Source: Prevotellaceae bacterium
GTDB taxonomy: Bacteria; Bacteroidota; Bacteroidia; Bacteroidales; Bacteroidaceae
DNA length: 60,225 nt
Assembly: GCA_031262085.1 (NCBI GenBank)
Contig: JAISIN010000044.1
Span: forward strand, 1-60,225
Reading direction: 5' to 3'
Shown: piece by piece, positions 47,967 through 55,940 of the stretch
Numbering within the stretch: the stretch's first letter is position 1
How the letters are laid out: every line of letters begins with the position of its first letter
Position numbers and translations under genes: made by a program
The notes under the pieces: generated by a model
Seen by the model: only the letters and a program-made list of their open reading frames with translations
Told to the model about the DNA's origin: nothing
The model's database searches: none

Positions 47967-49625
47967 TCATCGAGGGTTCACTTTGTCTGTGGTATCATCA
48001 TTCGCGTTGTTAGGATTCGTCCCATTCTCGTCACTTGTTTTCTTATTCGTTTTCGTTGCTTTTTTTATTGGTGCACATAATAGAGCGATATACCATCCTA
48101 ATAACATAAAGAATATCGGAATTACCCAATAGTAGAATTGTGGAAGAAATTTCAATAAAACAATTTCGAAACTATATTGAAGATGCTTTTTTGAATCAGT
48201 TATCACCAACTCGGTAAATGGATATCGGGTAGGTATATGACCTTTCATTATTATTGATAATGTATCCCCCTTCCTGATTTTGGATAGAAATTCGTCACCA
48301 TCAGAATATAATCGTTGTGGAATATGATTCCCTTGTTGCAATATATAGAAAGTTTGCCTTTTATCACCGTTTGTATTATATTTGAGGCGTACAGACAAGT
48401 CTCTATCGCTGTATTCTTCATTAAATTTTATATTTATTCGGATGCTGTCAAACAAATATGATGCATGATGGAATAATAGTGGCTTGGATAGTGCTATCTT
48501 ATCTATGAAGAGTGAACTGTCATTTAGTGCTATTGTTTGATAATCTAAACCTTCTATTTTATCAAAAAGTTTACTTATTCTCACAGTAGAAGTAGTATCT
48601 GAAAGAGATACTTCCTTTTGATTATCTATATAAAAATTTAAGAATAAAGAATGTTGCCTCAAATCTTTTAAAAGAGACACAATGCGATGGCGATCATTAT
48701 CATTATTCTTATCATTAGGAAAATCATGAATATAATCACTTAGAAAAACGAACGTATACTTTGCAATTTTCGCATTCTCATTAGATTGATTACAGTATTT
48801 TTCTTGAATATGTTCTAATAAATCAATGAAATTAGTATCTTTTCCCTTAAATTCATAAGTGTCTACAGTGTCGAAAGTTTGCTTCAATTCATTTATTCCT
48901 ATTGGTATTTCTGTCGGAAATTTTTTGTGGCTATTTCCGGAAAAAGAAATGATACTATATTTACCTTTTATTGTTCCTTTTTCGTTTAATGCATTCAATT
49001 CAAATAATAATCGCTTTAATCTTGCTTTTATGATACTTGAATATCTGTAATGACCATCTCTCTTCTTAATAGGATATTCTTCTCCATCAACCCATCTTGT
49101 CTCCATCACTTTCTTTTGCCAATACTTAATGTCTTTCTCGTCTACTTTTTGGGTCTCCACTGATCCGGATTGATCTACAATGAAAATAAAATTGCAATCA
49201 TCCAAATTCCCTCCGCTATTTTCAGTAGCTATATCTTCCCATGTGTAATTGTTGTTCAGATTCCCATATAGTGCCCTTATTGGCATCATAGTTTCTTTCT
49301 GTTGCGACAATATCTCCCATGAGGAAGATATAAAAATCCCTGCTATTGTTAAGAATACCCCAAAGACTGAAAATCGCTCTGCTATTGCCCTATTTACTAT
49401 TCTAATCGTCCATCGACGACTCTTTTGATTATCAAGGCAAAAACACAATGCTACATCGAATAAGATTATCGTTAGTGACGGAATTGCCATAAGCCATCCA
49501 TATAGTCGCCCAGAAACCAACCAAAGCACGCCAAAAATGAGAAGTGATATTGGTGTGATAATAGCCAGAATATTGCACTTATAATCAGCTAAGACATCTA
49601 TTACATATTTTACTTTAGCTCTCAT
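47967..49625 (-). CDS. Membrane-anchored VWA domain protein, last gene of the Ubl operon
   Basis: The 552-residue protein has N-terminal TM helices at about 18-38, 41-62 and 86-103, a VWA domain at about 143-345, a beta-rich domain at about 355-490, and one C-terminal TM at about 495-517 with a charged tail. The MIDAS motif is intact: Asp151, Ser153 and Ser155 in DQSGS, Thr264 in KDTNF and Asp297 in LSDY. It probably binds a metal and a protein partner. It follows DUF4407 by 4 bp, so the two likely act together at the membrane. No homologue with a known job comes to mind. Confidence 0.8.
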   Translation of the reverse strand: MRAKVKYVIDVLADYKCNILAIITPISLLIFGVLWLVSGRLYGWLMAIPSLTIILFDVALCFCLDNQKSRRWTIRIVNRAIAERFSVFGVFLTIAGIFISSSWEILSQQKETMMPIRALYGNLNNNYTWEDIATENSGGNLDDCNFIFIVDQSGSVETQKVDEKDIKYWQKKVMETRWVDGEEYPIKKRDGHYRYSSIIKARLKRLLFELNALNEKGTIKGKYSIISFSGNSHKKFPTEIPIGINELKQTFDTVDTYEFKGKDTNFIDLLEHIQEKYCNQSNENAKIAKYTFVFLSDYIHDFPNDKNNDNDRHRIVSLLKDLRQHSLFLNFYIDNQKEVSLSDTTSTVRISKLFDKIEGLDYQTIALNDSSLFIDKIALSKPLLFHHASYLFDSIRINIKFNEEYSDRDLSVRLKYNTNGDKRQTFYILQQGNHIPQRLYSDGDEFLSKIRKGDTLSIIMKGHIPTRYPFTELVITDSKKHLQYSFEIVLLKFLPQFYYWVIPIFFMLLGWYIALLCAPIKKATKTNKKTSDENGTNPNNANDDTTDKVNPR

Positions 49626-49629
49626 TTTT

Positions 49630-51108
49630 CTATTTTATTACAGTGTTATTTTTTTGTTCTCTATACCATTTCTCTAACGCTTCTAATGCGAGGTCCTTTT
49701 GATACTTGGCAATTGCATCAAGAATTTCCTTGTTGTTTTTCAATTCTGCATCCAATTTGTCTCTTTGTTTCTGAATCATTATATCACCACTCATTTTTGC
49801 TGCATCTTCGGATCGTCGCAAGTGTTCATTGATTTTTGAATTAGTTTGCGAGATAATTGACCGTTGCTCAACCATTTTTTCATATTCAACTCTATCTAAA
49901 ACCTCATCGTAGGCGCCTCGCTTTGTCACTAACTTTGTGAGAATTGGAGCAAGTTCTATCGTTAGGAATAACAAAGTGATCATTAAACTTGTCCACCACA
50001 TCGTAGAGTCACTGTCTGTCAAATCACCTAATGCTTCTATTTGAGTAATAAAATTATTTGAAAAGGCTGTTTCTGTAATAGTATTTGCATCCTCTGCTTC
50101 CTTTTCTGCGGTAGCCATTGACGTTTTTAATTGCACTTCAGCAGAATCTCTTTCCAGCTTTCTATTTGCAATTTCTTCATTTTTCTGCTGCCGATATAGT
50201 GCGCGCTCTTCGTTTATTCGCTTATTAATTCGATCAACATTATCTTGTTGTTCCTTTATTTCTTTTGTCCATAGTTGAATCTCTTGATTTAAGACATATC
50301 TCCTGTCTCTTGCTTCTTGCGTATATCCCGCATTTATTTTGTTTCCTAATGAATCAATTGTATAAATGTAGCTTTCTGAATTATTATGTATTGCGTTTAT
50401 TTCTTCCTTGTTTGCGTTTATTTTAGGGTTATTCTTATTTTTGATACTTGATAGTTCACTATTTGCAGAAGCAAGATCATTATTTATTAAATCTTTCACA
50501 TTCTGAGGATCGGTTACAAGTTCATTTTGCAGTTCTGTAATAGTGGTATTCAGATTTGCGACTCGCCCCTCTTTCGTTGCAAGTTCATGAATCGTGTTAA
50601 ATTCGCTAATATTATTCTTTTTTGCTGTAATTTCATTTCGTTGGATTTGTTCAGCAAGCCTACTCTCGAATATCTTTATCTCAATTGGTTTTGAAATAGT
50701 AACTGCAATAATGATAGCTAAAAGAACACGTGGTGAGGCTTGTAATAACTCTTTGCTCAATCTTTTAAAAAAACTCTTTTCTTCTGTTTTGTGAAAAGTG
50801 GAAACAATAAACCTGTCAAGATTAAATATAACTGCACCCCATAGAAATCCAAACGGAATAGCGTATAGCAAGGCTACGCGATCAATTGTATAGAGACCCG
50901 TATTTCTGAAAACAGTGTACAAGGCAAAGCTTCCTGATAACCACGCCAGTAGACCCGTAAAAAAGATAGTTGCTCCAATTCCGGTATATTTATTCCATTC
51001 GGTAGGACAATTTCGGATAATGCTTTTATCTGCTCCTGAGCAAATAATGAAAAACCGCTGTATCAAGCTGAGTTTCCTATCCTTAAAATCAATATCATTT
51101 TCTAACAT
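49630..51108 (-). CDS. DUF4407 membrane coiled-coil protein
   Basis: The 492-residue protein matches DUF4407: a conserved N-terminus (LIQRFFIICSGADKSIIRNCPTEWNKYTGIG), TM helices at about 44-66, 78-98 and 126-140, a long coiled coil at about 150-350, another TM (WWTSLMITLLFLTIELAPI) at about 365-390, and a second coiled-coil tail. The family function is unknown. It resembles a membrane sensor or effector. The start is 51108 (MLENDIDF), overlapping the previous gene by 14 bp; the frame is open to 51156. Confidence 0.85.
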   Translation of the reverse strand: MLENDIDFKDRKLSLIQRFFIICSGADKSIIRNCPTEWNKYTGIGATIFFTGLLAWLSGSFALYTVFRNTGLYTIDRVALLYAIPFGFLWGAVIFNLDRFIVSTFHKTEEKSFFKRLSKELLQASPRVLLAIIIAVTISKPIEIKIFESRLAEQIQRNEITAKKNNISEFNTIHELATKEGRVANLNTTITELQNELVTDPQNVKDLINNDLASANSELSSIKNKNNPKINANKEEINAIHNNSESYIYTIDSLGNKINAGYTQEARDRRYVLNQEIQLWTKEIKEQQDNVDRINKRINEERALYRQQKNEEIANRKLERDSAEVQLKTSMATAEKEAEDANTITETAFSNNFITQIEALGDLTDSDSTMWWTSLMITLLFLTIELAPILTKLVTKRGAYDEVLDRVEYEKMVEQRSIISQTNSKINEHLRRSEDAAKMSGDIMIQKQRDKLDAELKNNKEILDAIAKYQKDLALEALEKWYREQKNNTVIK

Positions 51109-52354
51109 AATTGTATATTTTTGAAAAATTGAAGATTGATAATATGCTGTTCCCATACTTAATATGCTTAGATAGATTTTCTAAATCATCGCATAGCGCA
51201 GAGGATATAATGCTTTCTTTATGTAGTTCCTCTAATAACAATAAATTTGCGGGCGTAATGAAAGGAGGAGTGGTTAAATTAAGTACGGGCAATTCTACAT
51301 TAAAAGTAGGTATACCTAAACTAAACTCAGGTAGGCTGAAATTGAAACGAGGATTATTAATCGAAAGATCAATATTGAAAGATTTGGCAGATATTGAAGC
51401 TATGCTTACGCGGTTTTTTAAGTCAGGAATAGGTACTAAAAGGCTTTCTATAATAGGTGTTGGAAAAACCTGAATGACCACATTTTTTCTAATTATGCTT
51501 AATTCTCCAAATACAGTAATCGTGTGCAATGTGCTTTCTTTATACAAATCGACTTTTTTACCCTCTATATCTACCTCCCCAATGTTACTAATTTCAACTT
51601 TTAATGCATTTTTTACTTTCCAAGAAAGCGTAACTGGCATTGAATTTAGTGCTACATCAGGCGTAGCTTCAAAGAACTCGATCTCAGGCTTTGGAAATAC
51701 TTCAATTTCTATCGTTTTTTCAATAGTAGTTCGATCATCTAATGCTGTAAAAATTAGAGAATAACTGAGACTCTCATTGGCTTTTACGTCATATTTACTT
51801 TGTGTTGTTACGTCAATGTCTTGATTAGATCTGCATAATCTTACTGTTTTCACATTCTTGGCACTCCATACTAAAGTCGTTATGTCACCTTGTTCTTTTC
51901 GGAATTTATCCTTTTCAACTTCAATTATAGGCAGCGGAAACACAGTAATGTCAATACTTTTTTCAACCTCAAATTCTTCTCCTTTATAACTTTGAATTGT
52001 AAGCGTATATTTAGTACTTCTGTGTACTACAATCTTTCTGTCTTGGTGTAAAGGAACATTGCCTAAATTTAAGATTGTGACTTTTTGGGCATACCGCACT
52101 TTCCATGAAAGGGTGATTTCTTCATTTTCTAAAATCATGTTTTTATCGACTTCCCATGTAACAACCTCAGGTGTTTTAGACTCCAAGAGAGCCTTTCTAA
52201 TCTCCTTTTTGAATGCGCAATGAGGCAATGGACAATTCTCTCCTGACGATAGTTGCTCTTCGACTGCTTGAGCAAATACCCGTTTACAAGCAGGGCATCG
52301 TTTTTCTCGAGCAGGAATAACCTTTCTGGTAATTTGTGTAAATAGGTTTGCCAT
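51095..52354 (-). CDS. Zinc-module protein with three Ig-like repeats
   Basis: The 419-residue protein starts with a four-Cys module (Cys20, Cys23, Cys41, Cys46; RCPACKR and CPLPHCAFKKEI) that matches the next protein upstream almost position for position. Three Ig-like repeats follow at about 66-150, 151-235 and 236-318. Each has a LSWKV- or LVWSAK-type strand and ends in a VFPxP linker (VFPLPIIE, VFPKPEIE, VFPTPIIE). The last 100 residues are unassigned. There is no signal peptide, so it is cytoplasmic, unlike most Ig-like proteins. It may bridge the conjugation enzymes and the membrane proteins. Confidence 0.75.
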   Translation of the reverse strand: MANLFTQITRKVIPAREKRCPACKRVFAQAVEEQLSSGENCPLPHCAFKKEIRKALLESKTPEVVTWEVDKNMILENEEITLSWKVRYAQKVTILNLGNVPLHQDRKIVVHRSTKYTLTIQSYKGEEFEVEKSIDITVFPLPIIEVEKDKFRKEQGDITTLVWSAKNVKTVRLCRSNQDIDVTTQSKYDVKANESLSYSLIFTALDDRTTIEKTIEIEVFPKPEIEFFEATPDVALNSMPVTLSWKVKNALKVEISNIGEVDIEGKKVDLYKESTLHTITVFGELSIIRKNVVIQVFPTPIIESLLVPIPDLKNRVSIASISAKSFNIDLSINNPRFNFSLPEFSLGIPTFNVELPVLNLTTPPFITPANLLLLEELHKESIISSALCDDLENLSKHIKYGNSILSIFNFSKIYNYVRK

Positions 52355-52359
52355 TGCGT

Positions 52360-52584
52360 TTAATTCTTGACTATTTTAATTTTGAGTTTCTCGGCTTTTT
52401 CTATCTTAATTTTTGGCTTATTTTGCTTTACGACTTTGATTTTTGTTTTACTTTCAATCGCATTTACTATTTCTTTAGAAAACACACAGCCATTAACGCC
52501 ACAAGCAACTCGCTGTGTTGTCTGCTCTTGGATAGCCTTCGTCTTACTCCGTTTGCAAATCGGACAACGCTTCATTTCGCTCAT
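52360..52584 (-). CDS. Small four-Cys zinc-finger protein with SIM-like tail
   Basis: The 74-residue protein has Cys7 and Cys10 (RCPICKR) and Cys28 and Cys33 (ACGVNGCVFSKEI). The tail is three repeats of a Lys-flanked hydrophobic strand: TKIKVVKQ, PKIKIEKA and LKIKIVKN. The same pattern occurs in the tail of the E2-like protein. Strand peptides of form I-x-V-V or I-x-I-V resemble SUMO-interacting motifs. I infer a non-covalent modifier-binding adaptor. No family is recognised. It is 9 bp after the JAB gene and 5 bp before the Ig-repeat gene. Confidence 0.7.
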   Translation of the reverse strand: MSEMKRCPICKRSKTKAIQEQTTQRVACGVNGCVFSKEIVNAIESKTKIKVVKQNKPKIKIEKAEKLKIKIVKN

Positions 52585-52593
52585 ATTTTCAAA

Positions 52594-53256
52594 TTATTTT
52601 GTTCCTCTAAACAACCGGACAATCCGTATTCCCCAACCGCTTTTCCTTTCGTCTTCAATTGGGCAGACTCCATATGGAGAAGACAAAAGAGAGCTTTCGT
52701 AATTAAAAAGTATATAGTCCACAAATTCATCTACGTTTCCATTATTTACTTTATACCCTTTGGACTGTTTACGAATAATGTCAGCAACAATGCCTATTTG
52801 ATATGGTTTGTAGAAATTCGTTCTCAGACAATTGTAGTCTGTCCCTGAATAGAAAACTCCAAATCCAGGATGTGTATGTGCCCAAATCAGCATAAGCGTA
52901 CCATCTATTTGACATTTCTCAGATATCATAGCTAAACATTCTTCTGACATTTCCACATATGCTGATTGGGAAACCCCGTAACCTTCTTCGTAATTTGTTG
53001 CGACAATAAACTCTCCATATTGATCTTTAAGGTAATGCCCCGTAAAAATACCTTGTGCTTCGTGGCGTATTTCCTTATACACGTTAATGCTGTGATTCAA
53101 GAAAGCATTCCATGCATAATCCTGAATATAAACAAAAAAAGCAGGTATTTCAGAATTTGCATGTAAGATCGTTCTATCTAAAAAACGTTGTAGAACATTA
53201 TCCGCAAATTCTGATACATCTTTTGCTTTGATCTCTTTTGTCTTAACTATTTTCAT
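52594..53256 (-). CDS. JAB/MPN (JAMM) metallopeptidase of the Ubl system
   Basis: The 220-residue protein has a complete JAMM signature: Glu66 in RHEAQGIFTG, His127 and His129 in HTHPGFGVFYSGTD, Ser137 and Asp140, with the canonical HxHPx6SxxD spacing. Such enzymes hydrolyse isopeptide bonds to ubiquitin-like proteins or trim their C-termini. The start overlaps the E1 stop by 4 bp (ATGA), indicating coupled translation. It is likely to mature the modifier and to reverse conjugation. A cytoplasmic location fits the absence of any signal. Confidence 0.92.
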   Translation of the reverse strand: MKIVKTKEIKAKDVSEFADNVLQRFLDRTILHANSEIPAFFVYIQDYAWNAFLNHSINVYKEIRHEAQGIFTGHYLKDQYGEFIVATNYEEGYGVSQSAYVEMSEECLAMISEKCQIDGTLMLIWAHTHPGFGVFYSGTDYNCLRTNFYKPYQIGIVADIIRKQSKGYKVNNGNVDEFVDYILFNYESSLLSSPYGVCPIEDERKSGWGIRIVRLFRGTK

Positions 53257-54416
53257 ATCAATACCAAAATTTTGTTGTAAATTGACTGCAAATCGTTTGC
53301 TATTACAATATCATTTTCTTTTATACCGAAGTCAGACATAGGTAACCCTAAGAAGAATTTGTGATTTGGATTCCCCAAAAGCAATTCCTTATTTATGATC
53401 CATTTAGCCTTTACGCTTTCGCTATCATTGTATTTATCTTGGCAATCACTACACCAACGATTATTATCATAGATTTCAGATTTGAACTTTTTTATCAATA
53501 TTTCTTTTCCACAGCTTTCACATTCCATTGAATAAATGTATTCTTCATCCCAATTTATGTAGAAGTCAGAATTGAATCTGTCTTTCAATTCAATAAGCAA
53601 ATCGTGGAATGTATGTGTTCTCTCTAAACTTGATTTAAAAGTTTGATAAGTGCTCTGCTCGTGTAAATGACATTTTTCACTTTGCGGATAATCAATTTCA
53701 AGTATACGATGACAATTAGATGCGTATTGTAACACTCTATTACCCAATCGGCTTTCACCTTTCAGAAACAGAATAATTTCTGTTGCAACCAAACTACCAG
53801 CCAAAGCCGCGGCAACCTGAATAGTTGGAATGTGGTCTAATTTTAGATCAGCCATTTTAAGTTTTGAACAGCTTTGTCGTACTCCAGCAAAATTACCAAA
53901 ACCAATGACTTCTCTAAGGCAGGCATCAGTTGGCTTTTCATTAGGGAAAAATGAGATTTGAACAACAAATTTTTCAAAGCCCATCTCAAAAAATGGTTTT
54001 TTTAGACGGACACACCAATCATTAATATATGCACGTGCATCCATCGTGTCAACACAGCAAATAACGATATCGTTTTCTTCAAAAATTTGCTTTCCAATAT
54101 TTTGAATTTTTGCGTTTATTCCTATCACATTGGGAGCCTCATGTAAACATACTTTTTGTAAGGATTTTGCTGCAATTTCGGCTTTTGATTTGCCAATATC
54201 GCTTTTAGAAAAAAGAGTGGTGCGTGAAAGATTGCTATCTTCAATAGGGTCAAAATCAACAATAGTAAAATTTCCAAAACCCATTAATGCAAGATTCTTT
54301 AGTACTTCATTTCCTCCAGCACCGGCACCAATGACAAGAATTTTGCTCTTTCTTATTATTTCGCCAACTTCTTTACCTATCACTTGTTCTTGACGGTTAA
54401 AATAGTTATTCATCAT
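53253..54416 (-). CDS. E1-like (ThiF/MoeB/HesA family) activating enzyme
   Basis: The 387-residue protein adenylates the C-terminus of the modifier. The nucleotide loop is ILVIGAGAGGNE (26-37). The acidic/Arg region IVDFDPIEDSNLSRTTLF, the GKSKAE Lys and the CCVDTMDAR Asp are all in place for ATP and Mg binding. Cys166 in TDACLREV is the best candidate for the thioester. A C-terminal extension (about 255-387) carries paired cysteines in CESC and WCSDC, a zinc ribbon not seen in plain MoeB. Start 54416 or 54413. It follows the E2-like gene by 77 bp with a hairpin between. Confidence 0.9.
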   Translation of the reverse strand: MMNNYFNRQEQVIGKEVGEIIRKSKILVIGAGAGGNEVLKNLALMGFGNFTIVDFDPIEDSNLSRTTLFSKSDIGKSKAEIAAKSLQKVCLHEAPNVIGINAKIQNIGKQIFEENDIVICCVDTMDARAYINDWCVRLKKPFFEMGFEKFVVQISFFPNEKPTDACLREVIGFGNFAGVRQSCSKLKMADLKLDHIPTIQVAAALAGSLVATEIILFLKGESRLGNRVLQYASNCHRILEIDYPQSEKCHLHEQSTYQTFKSSLERTHTFHDLLIELKDRFNSDFYINWDEEYIYSMECESCGKEILIKKFKSEIYDNNRWCSDCQDKYNDSESVKAKWIINKELLLGNPNHKFFLGLPMSDFGIKENDIVIANDLQSIYNKILVLI

Positions 54417-54464
54417 TGCTTCTTTAAATAATTATATGACTAAGGTTCATTACAAATCAATTAT

Positions 54465-54482
54465 GTCCCCTGTAAGGGGAAC
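54465..54482 (-). promoter_or_regulatory. Intercistronic hairpin between the E2-like and E1-like genes
   Basis: GTCCCCT and AGGGGAAC-type arms (TCCCCT 54466-54471, AGGGGA 54475-54480) pair around a 3-nt loop. There is no T tract, so it may affect stability or coupling more than termination. Confidence 0.5.
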
Positions 54483-54493
54483 TGTTTGTTATC

Positions 54494-55183
54494 TCACTTT
54501 TTTATAATTGTTATTTTTGCCTGTTGCAGTGTCTGTTGAGCAGGCTTTTTTACAATAGCTATTTTGGGCTTTTCTATTATAGCAGCTTCCACATTATTTG
54601 TTGCTTTGGAAATAACTGTTACTGTTGGTCTTGTTGTTAAATCAAGAGGCCACTTAATATTGTTTACGGGTCTTCTTCTGCGTTGAATCCAATAATCATA
54701 GGCTCTAGGATTGAAGTGAGAACCTTCGGCGCAAACAAATGCATCTTGATTTATCAATGCTCCTAGTGAAATAATGAAATGCCACAATCCATTATCCTTT
54801 GCAACTGCCCATGCATTGCCCGAACAGATCGCTGTTTGATGAACGTGATTATTAAACGGCTCGAAATTGCTGGCAAAATTAACCATAGGACTATTGTCCG
54901 CTTGTCTATTAGATAGAACAGGCTCAGATAGAGTTATTCTTACCGTTGCGTCATAATCATTTCGCAATTGTCCTGCTCCTATATAAACAGGCATATGATA
55001 ATCAGCAATATATATTTCAGGATACTTACCTGCTGTTGGATCCAATAAAACGCTTCTCGTTTCTCCTGTTACACGATCTGCGTATTGCACCGTTACATAT
55101 TTCGCAAACTCCGCATCTTTCTGGAGTTTTTGCACCATATTAAATTCTTCACGCAGAAGAATATTTTCGTAAAAAATGCTCAT
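54494..55183 (-). CDS. E2-like conjugating protein with SIM-like C-terminal tail
   Basis: The 229-residue protein follows the E2 (UBC) fold: N-terminal helix (about 3-30), beta-strands to about 115, then SPMVNFASNF, the loop EPFNNHVHQTAIC with Cys120 as the putative active site, the helix LWHFIISLGALI, and FNPRAYDYW, equivalent to the conserved NP.A..Y segment. A tail at 186-229 has VTVI, PKIAIVKK and AKITIIKK strands like those of the zinc-finger protein. The start at 55183 (MSIFYENIL) is preferred to 55228. The family call rests on pattern, not a search. Confidence 0.85.
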   Translation of the reverse strand: MSIFYENILLREEFNMVQKLQKDAEFAKYVTVQYADRVTGETRSVLLDPTAGKYPEIYIADYHMPVYIGAGQLRNDYDATVRITLSEPVLSNRQADNSPMVNFASNFEPFNNHVHQTAICSGNAWAVAKDNGLWHFIISLGALINQDAFVCAEGSHFNPRAYDYWIQRRRRPVNNIKWPLDLTTRPTVTVISKATNNVEAAIIEKPKIAIVKKPAQQTLQQAKITIIKK

Positions 55184-55216
55184 ATATAATGTTTTTGGTA
55201 AACAAACGAATATACA

Positions 55217-55250
55217 AAGGTCCCCCATAGAGATTTTCTATGGGAGCCTT
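55217..55250 (-). promoter_or_regulatory. Intercistronic hairpin between the Ubl and E2-like genes
   Basis: CCCATAGA (55224-55231) pairs with TCTATGGG (55237-55244). AAGG and CCTT flanks extend the stem. It lies 13 bp after the Ubl stop. Weak T residues follow, so partial termination could raise Ubl over enzyme levels. Confidence 0.6.
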
Positions 55251-55262
55251 CTTTAATAAGGA

Positions 55263-55511
55263 TTAAGCACCTTGAACTTTTGCCATAATTTGGGCTTTAT
55301 CACCGTCTTGGAATCCCAATCTTGCCAATGTCGTATTTTCATCTACGACTTGTGAGCCTTTCAATAATTGCCACTTCTGCCCAGCTGGTGGTTCTGGCAA
55401 TCCCAAGTCTTCGGAACTTAAAATGTCTTTTGGTGTTACTTCGGCAAAGTTAATATCTGGAACTCCAAATTCTTCGCCTGTTGTTGAATTGATCAAATTT
55501 AATGTTGCCAT
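55263..55511 (-). CDS. Ubiquitin-like beta-grasp modifier protein
   Basis: The 82-residue protein fits a single beta-grasp domain: an N-terminal strand ATLNLINSTTGEEF, a helix-rich middle, WQLLKGSQVVDENTTLARLGFQDGD resembling the ubiquitin L-x-x-G-x-x-L...TL...G...DG pattern, and a last strand AQIMAKVQGA. It ends Gly-Ala, so removing the last Ala would expose a terminal Gly suitable for E1 activation. Being next to E2-, E1- and JAMM-like genes makes a conjugated modifier the best call. A single domain separates it from two-domain BilA. Confidence 0.85.
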   Translation of the reverse strand: MATLNLINSTTGEEFGVPDINFAEVTPKDILSSEDLGLPEPPAGQKWQLLKGSQVVDENTTLARLGFQDGDKAQIMAKVQGA

Positions 55512-55530
55512 AATTGTTGATGATTAGTAT

Positions 55531-55593
55531 GCTCTTAATCCCGAAAGAGCTGTTTGTATTAGTTCCCAACACAAGGGGATTAAGATGTGTTGG
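55531..55593 (-). promoter_or_regulatory. Candidate switching RNA leader of the Ubl gene
   Basis: Three perfect helices compete in the 93-bp gap before the modifier gene: TCTTAATCCC/GGGATTAAGA (55533-55542 with 55576-55585), CCAACACA/TGTGTTGG (55566-55573 with 55586-55593), and GCTCTT/AAGAGC (55531-55550). The first two interleave as in a pseudoknot, and the third excludes the first. Ends are about 20 nt from the start codon. Confidence 0.55.
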
Positions 55594-55604
55594 CATGATT
55601 ATAG

Positions 55605-55898
55605 TTATAATCTAATGATTCGAATCCTATGCGATAGCAGTTCAACTATTTTTTTAGCATCTTTTTTCCCTAATCCATTTACTGTAATTTTCTCACCGCC
55701 AATCGTTTCTATCACTATATCAGCGAAAAAGATTCCGCTACCAATAGAAACGCTCGCGATGTTGTTCCTCGCAATAACAGTTGAGCGATAACCGAAAATA
55801 TACCCTTTGTAGTAAGTTACTTTTAAAGTATCAATCTCCAATCTATCCGGATACAATGCATTGTCGCTTGAAAATCTGTTAGCTGTAAACGTTGCCAT
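55605..55898 (-). CDS. Small PH-domain-like protein
   Basis: The 97-residue protein begins MATFTANRFSSDNALY and has the bacterial PH-like strand pattern: LEIDTLKVTYYKGYIFGYRSTVI, NNIASVSIGSGIFFADIVIET, GEKITVNGLGKKDAKKIVELL. The last helix ends the domain. Bacterial PH domains usually bind proteins or lipids at membranes. It is 93 bp upstream of the modifier gene and 42 bp after the small membrane protein gene. This is a fold-level guess from pattern. Confidence 0.65.
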   Translation of the reverse strand: MATFTANRFSSDNALYPDRLEIDTLKVTYYKGYIFGYRSTVIARNNIASVSIGSGIFFADIVIETIGGEKITVNGLGKKDAKKIVELLSHRIRIIRL

Positions 55899-55940
55899 AG
55901 TTTTACACGGATAATCTATTCGTTTCTATCTGATAGCCAA

